From: Atkinsonella hypoxylon
Lineage: Eukaryota > Ascomycota > Sordariomycetes > Hypocreales > Clavicipitaceae
Length of the DNA stretch: 64,000 nt
Assembly (NCBI GenBank): GCA_000729835.1
Contig: JFHB01000154.1
Location: 1 to 64,000, forward strand
Reading direction: 5' to 3'
Shown here one piece after another: positions 1 to 10,740 of this stretch. The first letter of the stretch is position 1. Every line of letters begins with the position of its first letter. The notes beneath the pieces are model-generated. The model was given only the letters and a program-made list of their open reading frames with translations, searched no databases and was not told where the DNA came from. A program made the position numbers and the translations under genes.

Positions 1-620
1 ATTACGTAGTGGAAGCAGCAGCGGCCTAAATCAAGCTGTAGTGTATAGTATAGATCACGTAGAGGCAGTAGATAACTATAATAATAGTGGTATCTTATAT
101 TGAGAGCGCTGTAACGAACAAGTGAGGGTAGAATCTCGAATCTTTCTAGTCTCTTATAGACCTACTAACTATATTAGCGGGCTGTAGTCGCTAGAAGGGG
201 CTTATAGGCTACTTTATAATTTCTGCAAAAAGATTTACTATATAAAAACAAAAAAATCGACTTACAGCTATACAAACGAGACGCCTACGTACACAATTTA
301 ACAAATTCCACTAATAACAAGCAACCCTTATAAGCAACCCTATCTAACAATTATACTATTAGATAGCCCTAATTCTTAGCTTTCGAATGGTATACTTCTT
401 AAATTTCTACTATTGCTAGTTGTAGAGAAAATCGCTGTTAAAGTTAACTATAGGTTAGGCAACTTTGCCTTAGTCGAATCTAGATGTTTCGCATCTAGTA
501 ACAGCGATATCTCTACCAAAAATCAACGTAACAAGACCTAGTTAGGGTTACGTAATAGAGCAACTAATAGGCAACTAGCAAGCTCAAAAATAGGCTATAC
601 AGGGTAGCTTATTTTTAACA
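1..620 (-). repeat. Cop1 3' LTR (partial)
   Basis: This matches 7155-7774 base for base apart from scattered transitions. On the plus strand it ends TTTTTAACA and is followed at once by the purine tract complement CTCCCTCT. Its first 85 bp lie before the window. Confidence 0.93.
423..515 (-). other. LTR three-way-junction fold (representative copy)
   Basis: An outer stem, ATCGCTGTTA pairing with TAACAGCGAT and extended outward by TAGAGA/TCTCTA, encloses two further hairpins: AGGCAA-CT-TTGCCT (457-470) and CTAGATG-TTTCG-CATCTAG (480-498). The arrangement recurs in the other LTRs. Short-tail LTRs have ATCGCAGTTA/TAACAACGAT as the outer stem and a shorter loop in the third arm. In the sense direction it lies in the upstream part of the LTR. 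Its function is unknown; DNA cruciform, RNA structure and protein-binding palindromes are all possible. Confidence 0.6.
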
Positions 621-628
621 CTCCCTCT
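621..628 (-). other. Cop1 polypurine tract
   Basis: The sense sequence AGAGGGAG abuts the 3' LTR. The same octamer, or an obvious variant, sits at the same place at 7944-7951, 16676-16683, 38046-38053, 41756-41763, 46410-46417 and 61704-61711. By analogy with other LTR elements it would prime plus-strand DNA synthesis. Confidence 0.75.
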
Positions 629-800
629 AGAAATGTAAGAAGTAACTAGTTCTACAAGCAACTTAGCTCCTTTAAAGGATATCTAAGTTAGAATTAACCA
701 ACGAAATACAGTACTAATAATAGAACTAAATAATATAACTAATAACATAACTAATTCCAGCAATTCCAGGGTAGTTATAGTTGAATATAACTAGTTATTG

Positions 801-3800
801 TTAATTGTTTTTGTTGTTTTCGATTTTTAACTGTTTTTCGTTGCTTTTTAATTTTTTAAGTGTTTTTGTTGCTTTTATAAGCTAACTAGAAAGCTCTAGT
901 AACTTAATAAATTGTTGATGCTTTTGAATAGCAAGAGGCTTAGTTAGGCTATCTGCTAGCATCTAATTTGTATTAATATAACTAACCTTAGCTATACCTT
1001 TATAAATCTTTTCCCTAATGTAGTTAAACTTCAAAAGGGTGTGCTTAGTTCTACTATACAACGTTAGGTTGTAAGCAGTAACTATAGCGCCTTAATTATT
1101 ACACCTAATAGGAATAGGAGGGGTTAAAGGCAGCTTTATCTCCTTAAAAAGGCTATAGAGCCACTCTAATTCCCTAATAGCTTCTAATAATGTATTGGAT
1201 TCTGCTTCTAAGGTAGAAAGAGCAATAGTACTAGCTTTTTTTGATTTCTAGCTAATAGGTCTACTAGCTAGCTTATATAGATAAGTATAGGTTGATTTAG
1301 AAGAGACTTTATCACTAGCAAAATCGCTATTGCAATAACTAAGGAGAGTCTTAAGTACTTCTTTAGAGCTAGAAGCTTTAGAAGAGGACCCTATAGGGTG
1401 TAGACTAGAATACTTATAAATAATAGCAAAGCTTCTAGTACTACTTAAGTACCTTAAGAGGTGCTTAGAGGCGTTTAGGTGCTCTATATAGAGCTTAGCT
1501 AGAAAGGTTGATAGCCACTAAACAGAAAAAGCAATATTAGCCCTAGTTAGCAACATTAGGTACATTATAGTGCCTATTATGCTCTAATAAAGCTTATAAT
1601 TAGATTTTAAGAGAAGTTTTGTAACTAGTTACTTTAGAATTCCTAGCTGTATAGGGATAGAAGCTAGCTTAGCATTTAGCATTTTGAATCTTTCTAGTGC
1701 TTTAAGGATGTATTAAGATTAGTGGATTTTAATAGACCTTTTAGACCTATTATAGGTGATTTATACACCTAGAAAGAATTCTGCTGGTCCTCTATCTTCT
1801 ATTGGATAGGCTTAATTTAGTAGCTTTTTAAGCTTATTAATATATTGTAAATTAGGCCCAATTAGAAGACAGTTATCTATATAAGTAGCAATATATGTAG
1901 ATATAGCTAGGTTATAAAAGACTACTACGTCTAATATAAGAGGTTTAAATCTATGCTTTTAAAGTAATTCTATTAGAATTTGCTGCTATTCTCTAGAACT
2001 TTGCTTTAAACTATAGAGGGATTTTTCTAGCTTAATTACTTAGTCTTTAGAAGGCCTATAATTACAGCTTTTTAGTAGCTTAGCTACTAATAGCGATGCT
2101 TGCTCTGCAAATTTAACGAATCTATCTAGGATTTCTATATAAATAGCTTCTTTTAGCTTGCTATTTAAAAACGCTTCTATAAAGTCAATTTGCTCGACTT
2201 CCTAGTTATTAAAAGCTGCAAGAGCTAATAATATACGCTAGCTAGGAGGAATACTAGTTGCAGCAAAGGTCTCTAGGTAATCTTAACCTTCTATTTGCAT
2301 AAATCCCTTAGCAATAAGGCGGGCCTTATATTTTATAGGATTATTTTCTTTATCCTTTTTTAGCCTGTAAATAAGCCTATTCTTTAGAACTCTTCGGCCC
2401 TTAGGTACTTAGTCTTTCCCTATAAATTTAAAGGTTCCAGCAGCTAATAGCTGCTTAAATTCGCTATAGGTAGCTTCTATCTAATGCTGCTTAGCAGAGC
2501 TTTTTAGGGCTTGCTTCTACGTATTAAGAAGTTTATCCTTATTACTATTAGAAGTAATAGCTGCTTTAGTTCTTGCCTTAAAGCATAGATCCTTAATTAA
2601 GGAAAATATGTCTCTATCTAAATCTATAGCATTAGCATCAGCTTTAGCTTCTATAGGTTCTATATTAGCCTAAGGGGCTTCTATAGATATAGGGGCTTTA
2701 GGGGCCTCTATAGCTTCTATAGGGTTGCTTAGTAGAAGAGCTTAATTTTCTACAGGTTCTAGTGGATAATTTAGCACATCTAGATGACTAGGATAAGGAT
2801 ACTTAGGAGTATAATTATCTTCTAATTGCTGCTAGTTATCGATTTCTCCCTCTAAAGGATTATCCACTATAGAACTAATAGGAACCTTAGGGATGCTCTA
2901 TGAAATAGGACCTATTCCTTCTATAATTTTAACGAAGCTAGTCTTTATAACAGCTTGTTTAGAGGGAATATATATTAGATATACATTAGAACCTAGTGTA
3001 GCTAAAAGTCTACTAGGAATAGTTCTTTTAGCTAGCTTCTGCAACCTAGATCTCTGTTCTAATAGGATTAGAACTTCGCAATAGGAGCCTATAGCTCTAA
3101 TTTTAGAAAAATTAGGCTTATAGGTCTTAGAAGGCTCTAAATTAGCTAAATATAGCTGTTTAGGACTTAGTAGTTTAGTACTATTCGCAGTAGTATTAAC
3201 TAAATCCACTATAGCAGGAAGGATGTAAGACTATAGATATAGAGGTAGTTGTAACCACTATAGGGTAGCACGCAAACGGTCTAGAAGTACCCTTATAGCT
3301 CTCTCTATTAGCCTATTCTATTCGTAAATATAGGGGCAAGAGGTGCTAAAGTAAATACCCTTAGAAGATAGCTAAGCTTGCAACCTAGTATTAATTTCTG
3401 TACTACTATTAAAATAAAGGTGTTTAGGGTAGCAGTTATACTGGTTTTTTAATTCCTTAAAGAAGCCTTTAATACAGCTATAGAGAGTAGAACTCTCTTT
3501 ATTAGCTAGATTAAAAGACCACTTATACCGTAATTTTCTATTAATTAGAAAAAGAACTAGAGGCCTCTTATTATGCAGTATAGGCTCTATTTTAACGGTA
3601 TCTCCCTCTATAATATTTAAACATCTAGGGGGGTTAGGAATAGCATGCTTGCTAGGTCTTCTAACAGCTTTAGCTTGGTTGTAAGCTAGGCAGTTAAAAT
3701 CCTTTTCCTTGATTTTTGTAAAATCAGGAATACCTTTAGTAATAGAAGCAGTCTTCTTTAGTAAAGGGAGTCCTATATGCCCTAATCTAATGTGCTAAGT

Positions 3801-6122
3801 AGCAGCTAATTCTAGGAGCTTCTTATAGGAAGAAGAAGCAGTAGAATTACTACTAGAATTATTATTAGAGCTAGCTTCCTGTTGCTCCCTATCTTGCTAG
3901 ATCTCTTGAGAACTATAGGCCTCGTTTAAGGGATCTAGACAGCTACTTCCTCTAATATCTAGTAACTTAGGATTTAGACCTTCTAAATCTCTGTTATTAG
4001 AAGGAATCTAACTAGGAGCCCGTTTAGGAACTAGGGCTAATAGCTCTATAGCATTGTTATTAGTATTATCTTCTTTAAAATTAGATAATTCCTCGATTCA
4101 GCTATATTCCTCTAGATTAAAACTAGGCTGTTAAGGGATTTAAACCTCTATAGGATAACTAGCATTATAACTGCTATTATAACTATTGCTAGCTAGAAAT
4201 TCTATATAAGAGAGATTAGCGTAGTTTTTACACACTCTAGGGGTCTCTTGCCCCTTAAGCTGTAGAAAGAAACTATACTTTTTAGGATTTAGAAGCCTAC
4301 AGCAGCTTCTATTAGCTAGAAATAGCTGATTTCTAAGGAGAGTGCCCCCTATTAAATAGTGCTTTAGACCACTAATTAGGTTAGTATCTAAACCTAGGCA
4401 ATATAGAGCATCCTTTAGAGCTAAAGGCCTGTATTTAGCTGGATTTATACTAACTAGTACCTAGAATACAGCAGTTCCCTGTCCTTTAGGATAAATAGGA
4501 CCTCCTCCAGTAGCAATAGGCGCGGTTTTACCCTTTTTTATAGGCTTAAAAGTCCTAAAAAATGCCTTATTGTTAACTATATAATAGGTAAAACCTGTAT
4601 TATATAGTAAGGAGTTTTTAATTATTCCATTAGAATAGTTAAAAGAAGGGGTATTATTACTAGTAGTACTAGTATTACTAGTAGTAGATTCCGTATCTAA
4701 ATCGTAAGAATCATTACTACTAGAACTGCTAGATTCACTATCGGAATCTATAGTATCCTAGTTGCTAGTAGATAGGTTATAGCAACCTATAGCAAAAGCA
4801 GCTTCTCTATCCTTATTCCTAGAGTTTTTGTTACTTCTTCTTTAGCCCTTCTACTTCTTCTTATTCTTAGAGGCTTTATCTGTATCTTTAGAGGCATTAG
4901 AATCGTTAGAATTAAAATCGGAATTCTTCTTCTAATTAGGAGGATTCTTTCCTTAATTAGCCTTATTATTAAAACTATTAGAATTAGAAGCTTTATAACT
5001 AAGAGCCTTAGATATAGAGGAGCTTTTATCTCTTTATTCTTCTAATAAGTTAGCTATAAGGAACTGTAAATTTAGCATTTTTACAGATAGACCTTGTGCT
5101 CTAGCAGCTCTAATAGAATATTGCTGCCTTTTAGCCTAGCTAGGGAAGGTCTTCTTTAAAGCATCAATATAATAATTTACCTAGTTAATAGGATTAATAG
5201 CTACACTATAGAGCTATAATCTAGCTAGTAAATTATTAAATTCAGCATTAAAGGCCTCTAAAGATCCCTTATAGTTCGAAAACGATAAGTTGTAATAACT
5301 AGCATATAGCGTACTACATTGTATTTTAGCACTCTATAAATACTGCCTAACTAGAACGTTATAGGCATCTATAGGGGACTTATGCTAGCTTATAGCAGCT
5401 TAAGGTCTAGATTAGCAACTATCTCTTATAATTATAAGGATAATAGCTTATTCTAAATCTACTAAAGTACTAGCTATACTAGGATTATTAATAAATTAAG
5501 GGAATTCTAGTGCTCTAAATTAAATAGTTAAAGCTTGCTTCTACTGTTTAAAATTTTTAGGGCCTTTTAGCTTAGCAGCCTCTAGAATAGAGTAGACCTT
5601 CTTATTTAGCTCTTTTATAGTGCCTTCATTAAAAGCAGGCAGAAAAGTAGCACTATTAGAGGAACTAGAAGGTTTAGGGGCTTTAAAAGAGACTTTAGAA
5701 GCTCTTTTAGAAGTAATAGGATCTACTACCTTAGAGGGAGACCCTATTAAGAGATTACCTATAGATGTAATTATAGTATTTAATTTACTTAGTAAATTAG
5801 CTATATTACCTTTATTTTAGCTTTATTTTGCTTTACTATGCCTAATAAATCTATTTAGGGTCTCTTATTGCTTATCTATTTAAGCTTTTAGATTAGCTTA
5901 AACATTATAGACTTGCACTACTCTTTTAGAAGCTAATCTAGCTTCTTTTAGAGCCTTCTTAGCTATATAATCTTCTTTATTAGAAGAGGAATCTACTAGC
6001 TAAGGGGGGGATCTAGCTGGACCAGGAAAGCTAGTAGCAGCAGCTGGATTAGCTAGTGTACTAGAACTACTACCCCGTTTAGGGCTTGTGCTCTTTCCTT
6101 TGCCTGTTCCTTTTAGTGCCAT
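801..6122 (-). pseudogene. Cop1 Gag-Pol polyprotein relic
   Basis: Copia-type polyprotein with an intact ATG at 6122-6120. Reading through TAA/TAG gives, in order: a Ser/Asn-rich Gag; a protease site reading NTGST instead of DTGST; an HHCC integrase with a D,D,E core; a reverse transcriptase with YIDN at 1883-1872 (YVDD in the family); and RNase H ending ADSLTKPL. The start codon and the homologous endpoint are 5,322 bp apart, a multiple of three, so there is no net frameshift. The longest stop-free piece, 3209-2898 (103 codons), is the C-terminal part of the integrase. The true C-terminus is uncertain because stops at the end may be mutated Gln or Trp codons. It cannot encode a working protein. 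Confidence 0.92.
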
Positions 6123-7055
6123 TTTAAGGGTTTTAATAGCTAATTTAACGCTCTTTATAGCTAATTATAGCTTAAATTACAGTGGAAAAGGTAGTAAATA
6201 ACAGTAATAACCTCTACTAGATATCAATAGATTGCTCTATTATAGGCCTAGAAGTGCCCTATATCTTCAGAAATTATACTAAGATTTTTCTCCAATTTCT
6301 TTTGTAATAGGTATAACGGGCTTTAAAGGCTGCGTTATATCGCGATCTGTATGCGCATACAATTTGTATAGCAGACCAGATTAACAAGCGGTCGCAAGGG
6401 GCATAAAACACAGGTTCTAGCTATTTTTAGCTAAAAAATTCAGGAGATTCTTCTCTAATTAGGTTCTAACAAATTAGTGGAGACCTAGGCACAGCTAATT
6501 TAGGGATATCTAGCTAATTCCCACTTTAAAATCCTGACTAGTGGGATTACTACATAAATTAATTCTGCGACTGAAAACACAGGAATATCTAACAGCAACA
6601 AGAGCTATTAGGCGTACACTACAAATTGTAGTATAGCCACTAACAGAGGTGTATAGGGTGCACAATATAATAACAACGAGCGATGCAGTGCAGCGCTAAG
6701 CTTATTTCTTAATAGAAATAATTAATTAGGCAGTGCCTAATAAAACGATTCGCAGTGCGAATGTAATGTATGTAGATGTATATATTTTAATGTTGCATAA
6801 CAATAGAACCTAGCTATTAAGAATAGCTTCAAAAGTGTGTATGCATAGGGTGTATAGAGTGCAGGAGGCATAGGGTGGGTAGAATAAAAACACTAGTATA
6901 GTGGCTGGCGATGTGTGTGCAGCAGGTATTAATAGCTTCTAGCAAGCTACTAATGGCAGCAATAGCTGCTAGCGCAGGTCTCAATATAGCTTCTAGTGGG
7001 TAATACAGTACACAATAGTAGATTTCAGCGGGCTAACAGCTTGCAGATAGGTCTT
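6123..7055 (-). other. Cop1 5' leader
   Basis: About 930 bp between the primer site and the Gag start, with no coding signal. The same leader occurs in Cop3, Cop4, Cop5 and Cop6 and holds short inverted repeats, including ACTACAA-T-TTGTAGT and CTAACAGC...GCTGTTAG-type stems. Such a leader would be expected to carry packaging signals, but nothing in the sequence proves it. Confidence 0.7.
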
Positions 7056-7069
7056 CCGGGCTTATAACC
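7056..7069 (-). other. Cop1 primer binding site (half-tRNA type)
   Basis: The sense strand reads GGTTATAAGCCCGG directly after the 5' LTR. Its complement, CCGGGCTTATAACC, looks like the anticodon stem-loop of an initiator tRNA-Met (CCGGG, then CTCATAA) with the CpA of the anticodon mutated to TpA. Drosophila copia uses the 5' half of tRNA-iMet in this way (PBS GGTTATGGGCCC). There is no TGG start that would match the CCA end of a whole tRNA. Confidence 0.6.
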
Positions 7070-7774
7070 TATTGAAAATAATAGGGATTACAGGACTAGA
7101 TAGAAGAGGGTAGTGGTCTCTTATATTTAGCACCTATAATTGCTCCTAGCAATTATTATGTAGTAGAAGCAGCAGCAGCCTAAATTAAGCTGTAGTGTAT
7201 AGTATAGATTACGTAGAGGCAGTAGATAACTATAATAATAGTGGTATCTTATATTAAGAGCGCTGTAACAAATAAGTAAGGGTAGGATCTTAAATTTTTC
7301 TAGTCCCTTATAGACCTACTAACTATATCGGCGGGCTATAGTCGCTAGAAGGGGCTTATAGGCTACTTTATAATTTCCGGAAAAAGATTTACTATATAAA
7401 AACAAAAAAATCAACTTACAGCTATACAAACGAGATGCCTACGTGCACAATTTAATAAATTCTACTAATAACAAGCAACCCTTATAAGCAACTCTATCCA
7501 ACAATTATACTATTAAATAGCCCTAATTCTTAGCTTTTAAATGGTGTACTTCTTGAATTTCTACTATTGCTAGTTGTGGAGAAAATCGCTGTTAAAGTTA
7601 ACTATAGGTTAGGCAACTTTGCCTTAGTTGAATCTAGATGTTTCGCATCTAGTAACAGCGATATCTCTACCAAAAATCAACGTAACAAGACCTAGTTAGG
7701 GTCACGTGATAGAGCAACTAATAGGCAACTAGCAAGCATAAAAATAGGCTATACAGGGTAGCTTATTTTTAACA
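7070..7774 (-). repeat. Cop1 5' LTR
   Basis: This 705-bp LTR reads TATTGAAAATAATAGGG... to ...TTTTTAACA on the plus strand. In the sense direction it starts TGTTAAAAATA and ends TTTTCAATA. Marker state is: AGATAGAAG form near the 3' end, ATAATAATAG form in the middle, and the long tail GGCAACTAGCAAGC. It contains the hairpin AATTGC-TCCTA-GCAATT at 7138-7154 and the three-way fold described at 423-515. Confidence 0.93.
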
Positions 7775-7943
7775 AAAGTTAACTATAGGTTAGGCAACTT
7801 TACCTTAGTTAAATCTAGATGTTTACATCTAGTAACAACAATATCTCTATTAAAAATTAACGTAACAAGACCTAATAAGGGTTACGTAATAGAGCAACTA
7901 GTAGGCATAAAAATAGGCTATATAGAGTAGCTTATTTTTAACA
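7775..7943 (-). repeat. Cop2 partial LTR (169 bp)
   Basis: Homologous to the last 169 bp of the plus-strand LTR form, with the short tail (ACTAGTAGGCATAAAA), unlike the adjacent Cop1 LTR. This difference shows it is a separate copy and not a tandem duplication of Cop1 sequence. Confidence 0.88.
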
Positions 7944-8123
7944 CTCCCTCTAGAAATATAAGAAGTAACTAGTTCTACAAACAACTTAGCTCCTTTAAAG
8001 GATATCTAAGTTAGAATTAACTAACGAAATATAGTACTAATAATAGAACTAAATAACATAACTAATAACATAACTAATTCCAGTAATTCTAGGGTAGTTA
8101 TATTTAAATATAACTAGTTATTG

Positions 8124-8809
8124 TTGATTGTTTTTGTTGTTTTCGATTTTTAACTATTTTTCGTTGCTTTTCAATTTTTTAAGTGTTTTTGTTGCTTTTA
8201 TAAGCTAGCTAGAAAGCTCTAGTAACTTAATGAATTGTTAATGCTTTTAAATAGCAAGAGGCTTAGTTAGGCTATTTGCTAGCATCTAATTTATATTAAT
8301 ATAGCTAACCTTAGCTATACCTTTATAAATCTTTTCCCTAATGTAGTTAAACTTCAAAAGGGTGTGCTTAGTCCTACTATACAATGTTAAGTTGTAAGCA
8401 GTAACTATAGCGCCTTAATTATTACACCTAATAGGAATAGGAGGGGTTAAAGGCAGCTTTATCTCCTTAAAAAGGCTGTAGAGCCACTCTAATTCCCTAA
8501 TAGCTTTAGATAATGCATTAGATTCTGCTTCTAAAGTAGAAAGAGCAATATTACTAGCTTTCTTCGATTTCTAGCTAATAGGTCCACTAGCTAGCTTATA
8601 TAGATAAGTATAGGTTGATTTAGAAGAGACTTTATCACTAGCAAAATTGCTATCGCAATAACTAAGGAGGGTCTTAAGTACTTCTTTAGAGCTAGAAGCT
8701 TTAGAAGAAGACCCTAGTGGTGTAGAATGCTTATAAATAATAGCAAAGCTTCTAGTACTACTTAAGTACCTTAGGAGGTGCTTAGAGGCGTTTAGGTACT
8801 CTATATAGA
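8124..8809 (-). pseudogene. Cop2 RNase H relic
   Basis: The C-terminal part of the copia polyprotein. Read on the minus strand it includes the RNase H core around CDSNFASDK and the later ADSLTKPL-like end. The stop-free run 8861-8571 (96 codons) is misleading: its first 52 bp belong to the Gyp1 LTR, and only the part from 8809 down is copia. Everything upstream of RNase H has been displaced by Gyp1. Confidence 0.82.
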
Positions 8810-10405
8810 TGTTACGGGATAATCCTACAGACCCGCAGGTCACTAGTGCACGTAACCGCAATTATGTATAAGTAGTTAGAAGCAACGCTTAGGTAGTTAG
8901 ATTGAACAATTAACAATTATTTACTAGAACATTATTATTAAATACTTCTTATAGAAGCTCTTACAACTTCTCTTATAAATTATTATATAACCTATTAAAT
9001 CTAACAACCTATTGTTACTTCTAATAAACCTACATTAAATTCTACTGTAATAAGTAGTAGCAATTACTTCTAATTGTTGCTAACTCTCCTTAAGCTTAAA
9101 AAGCTAAAATTATAATATTTAAGATAGAGTAACTTTAGAAGGAACTTAGTAAAAGGAATTATATTTCTTTTACTAATAGAGAACTTAAAACTATACATTA
9201 ATTCTATAAATTTTACCGCTAAAATCTAGATTTCTAGATTTAAAAAAGGGATTTTATACCTTAAAAAAAAAAGAAGCCTACTACTTTATCTTACTTACTA
9301 TAAATTCATTAATAAACAGCTTAAATTATATAACTAACCTAAGCTAGTAAAGCTACCTTCTTACTAGAATACTGTTTATGCTTCTATAGTACAGTAGGTA
9401 TAGAGGTAGATTAATAGAATTATTAATAAAGCTAAATCTACTAAACTTCTTATAGATTTACTAATAGTAATGCTAGAAGAAAAAGCTAAGGCTAAATTAT
9501 TTAGATTTAATAGCTTAAGAGGCACTATCTATAAAGCTAGTGCTAGTTCTACCTAGAATATTAAAGGAAAGTAAATATAAAGATCTAGATTTACACTGCT
9601 TACTAAGGACCTAGATCTATTAAATACGCCTTAAACTGCTAAAAAGAACTTACTAATTAAAGAACTAGCTAAAATCTTACTGCTTTTATAGGCTTACTAA
9701 AGGTTTTATACTTTTAGGCTAAGGTATAAAGTAAAGGAAGCAGTAAAGCTACTTAAAAAAGAGAACCTCTTACTAAAATAGCTTATAGGTTTTTCTATAG
9801 AAATTAGTAGGTAAATTAATAGAATTAGAGAAGAATTAATTAATAAAATTAGTAAATTATAGAGAGAATTAAACAATAAAATTGCTGCTCTTTAGGTAGA
9901 GCAATAATACTTAGCCTAAAAAATAGAGACTACACTTAAGCCTTAGGATAAATACAATAGGTAATACTATACTTAATAAGCCTTCTAGCTTAAGGATTAT
10001 AGGTAAAGGGCTTCTAATTCCTACTTACCCCTAAAAGATAACTATAACTAGAAGTAAGGTTAAAAGCAACCTTTAGGCAAAGGAAACTATATAATATAGA
10101 GATACTTTAAACACTTTAGTACTTTTCTAAAAGAATAGAAGCTACTACAATTTCTAAAGAATCTATTAGAGTAATACTACAACAGTAAGGCTAAGAAGAG
10201 CTAAGATACTAAAAAAGACTAGGATTAAGTATTTAGTAACTTTAAATATTAGTATATAAATTAATAAATACTATACTATACTAGAAACAATAATCCCTAG
10301 CTAAAACTAGCGGATAAGAGGCTAGATCTACGTTAGGAGCAGAATAACTAGAGCAATATATAGTTTTAAACCCCTAAGGAATAGATAGATTCTATATAGA
10401 AGATT
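8810..10405 (+). mobile_element. Gyp1: 5' part of a Ty3/gypsy chromovirus
   Basis: Starts TGTTACGGGATAATCC and is collinear with 10451-12045 of Gyp2, with an offset of 1,641 bp and few indels. It holds the 5' LTR, leader and the N-terminal Gag region, then stops at AGATT where CopX begins. It is less mutated than Gyp2 and keeps more C and G. No 3' half appears in the window. Confidence 0.82.
9100..10405 (+). pseudogene. Gyp1 Gag relic (N-terminal)
   Basis: Same frame and content as the Gag of Gyp2: a lysine-rich start, a coiled-coil-like stretch with alternating Leu/Ile and Glu/Lys (about 9800-9900), then a Gln/Asn-rich part. All stops are TAA/TAG. The initiation codon cannot be fixed. Confidence 0.65.
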
Positions 10406-10450
10406 TATTGAAAATAATAGGGATTACAGGACTAGATAGAAGAGGGTAGT
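10406..10450 (-). repeat. CopX: 45-bp copia LTR stub
   Basis: Begins TATTGAAAATAATAGGG and reads through to AGAGGGTAGT, which in full LTRs is followed by GGTCTC. Here Gyp2 starts instead. It was therefore a copia insertion in Gyp1 that was later hit by Gyp2. Its AGATAGAAG marker is the same as in Cop1, Cop3 and Cop5. Confidence 0.85.
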
Positions 10451-10740
10451 TGTTACGGGATAATCCTACAGACCCGCAGGTCACTAGTGCACGTAACCGC
10501 AATTATGTATAAGTAGTTAGAAGCAACACTTAGGTAGTTAGATTAAACAATTAACTATTATTCACTAGAACACTATTACTAGATGCTCCTTACAGAAGCT
10601 CTTATAACTTCTTTTATAAATTATTATATAACCTATTAAATCTAACAACCTATTGTTACTTCTAATAAACCTACATTAAATACTACTATAATAAGTAGTA
10701 GTAATTACTTCTAATTGTTACTAACTCTCCTTAAGCTTAA

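Larger units (their letters stand above)
1..7774 (-). mobile_element. Cop1: Ty1/copia LTR retrotransposon, left edge cut by window
   Basis: Order on the minus strand is 5' LTR (7070-7774), primer site, leader, Gag-Pol relic, purine tract and 3' LTR (1-620). The window opens at LTR position 86, because base 1 aligns with base 7155 of the right LTR; both LTRs would then be 705 bp. The domain order protease, integrase, reverse transcriptase, RNase H in one frame defines Ty1/copia. The right flank is not host DNA but the interior of another copia LTR (Cop2), so Cop1 jumped into an older copy of its own family. Its LTR carries the long tail variant. Confidence 0.93.
7775..8809 (-). mobile_element. 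Cop2: copia fragment split by Cop1 and Gyp1
   Basis: The fragment begins in mid-LTR at AAAGTTAACTATAGG, runs to the LTR end at 7943, then continues with the purine tract and RNase H coding region. Its missing left LTR part should lie left of Cop1, outside the window. The right side stops at 8809 in the middle of a motif (CTCTATATAGA) that continues with GCTTAGCTAG in full copies; here it is replaced by the first base of Gyp1. Confidence 0.88.

Noticed and set aside
2893..3084. Open frames of 63-86 codons opposite the integrase and Gag (also 5620-5820, 18891-19136, 28736-28933, 32794-33054, 35593-35784, 39300-39545, 48637-48882)
   Set aside because: These are antisense shadows of the copia coding region. 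The sense strand carries the conserved domains.
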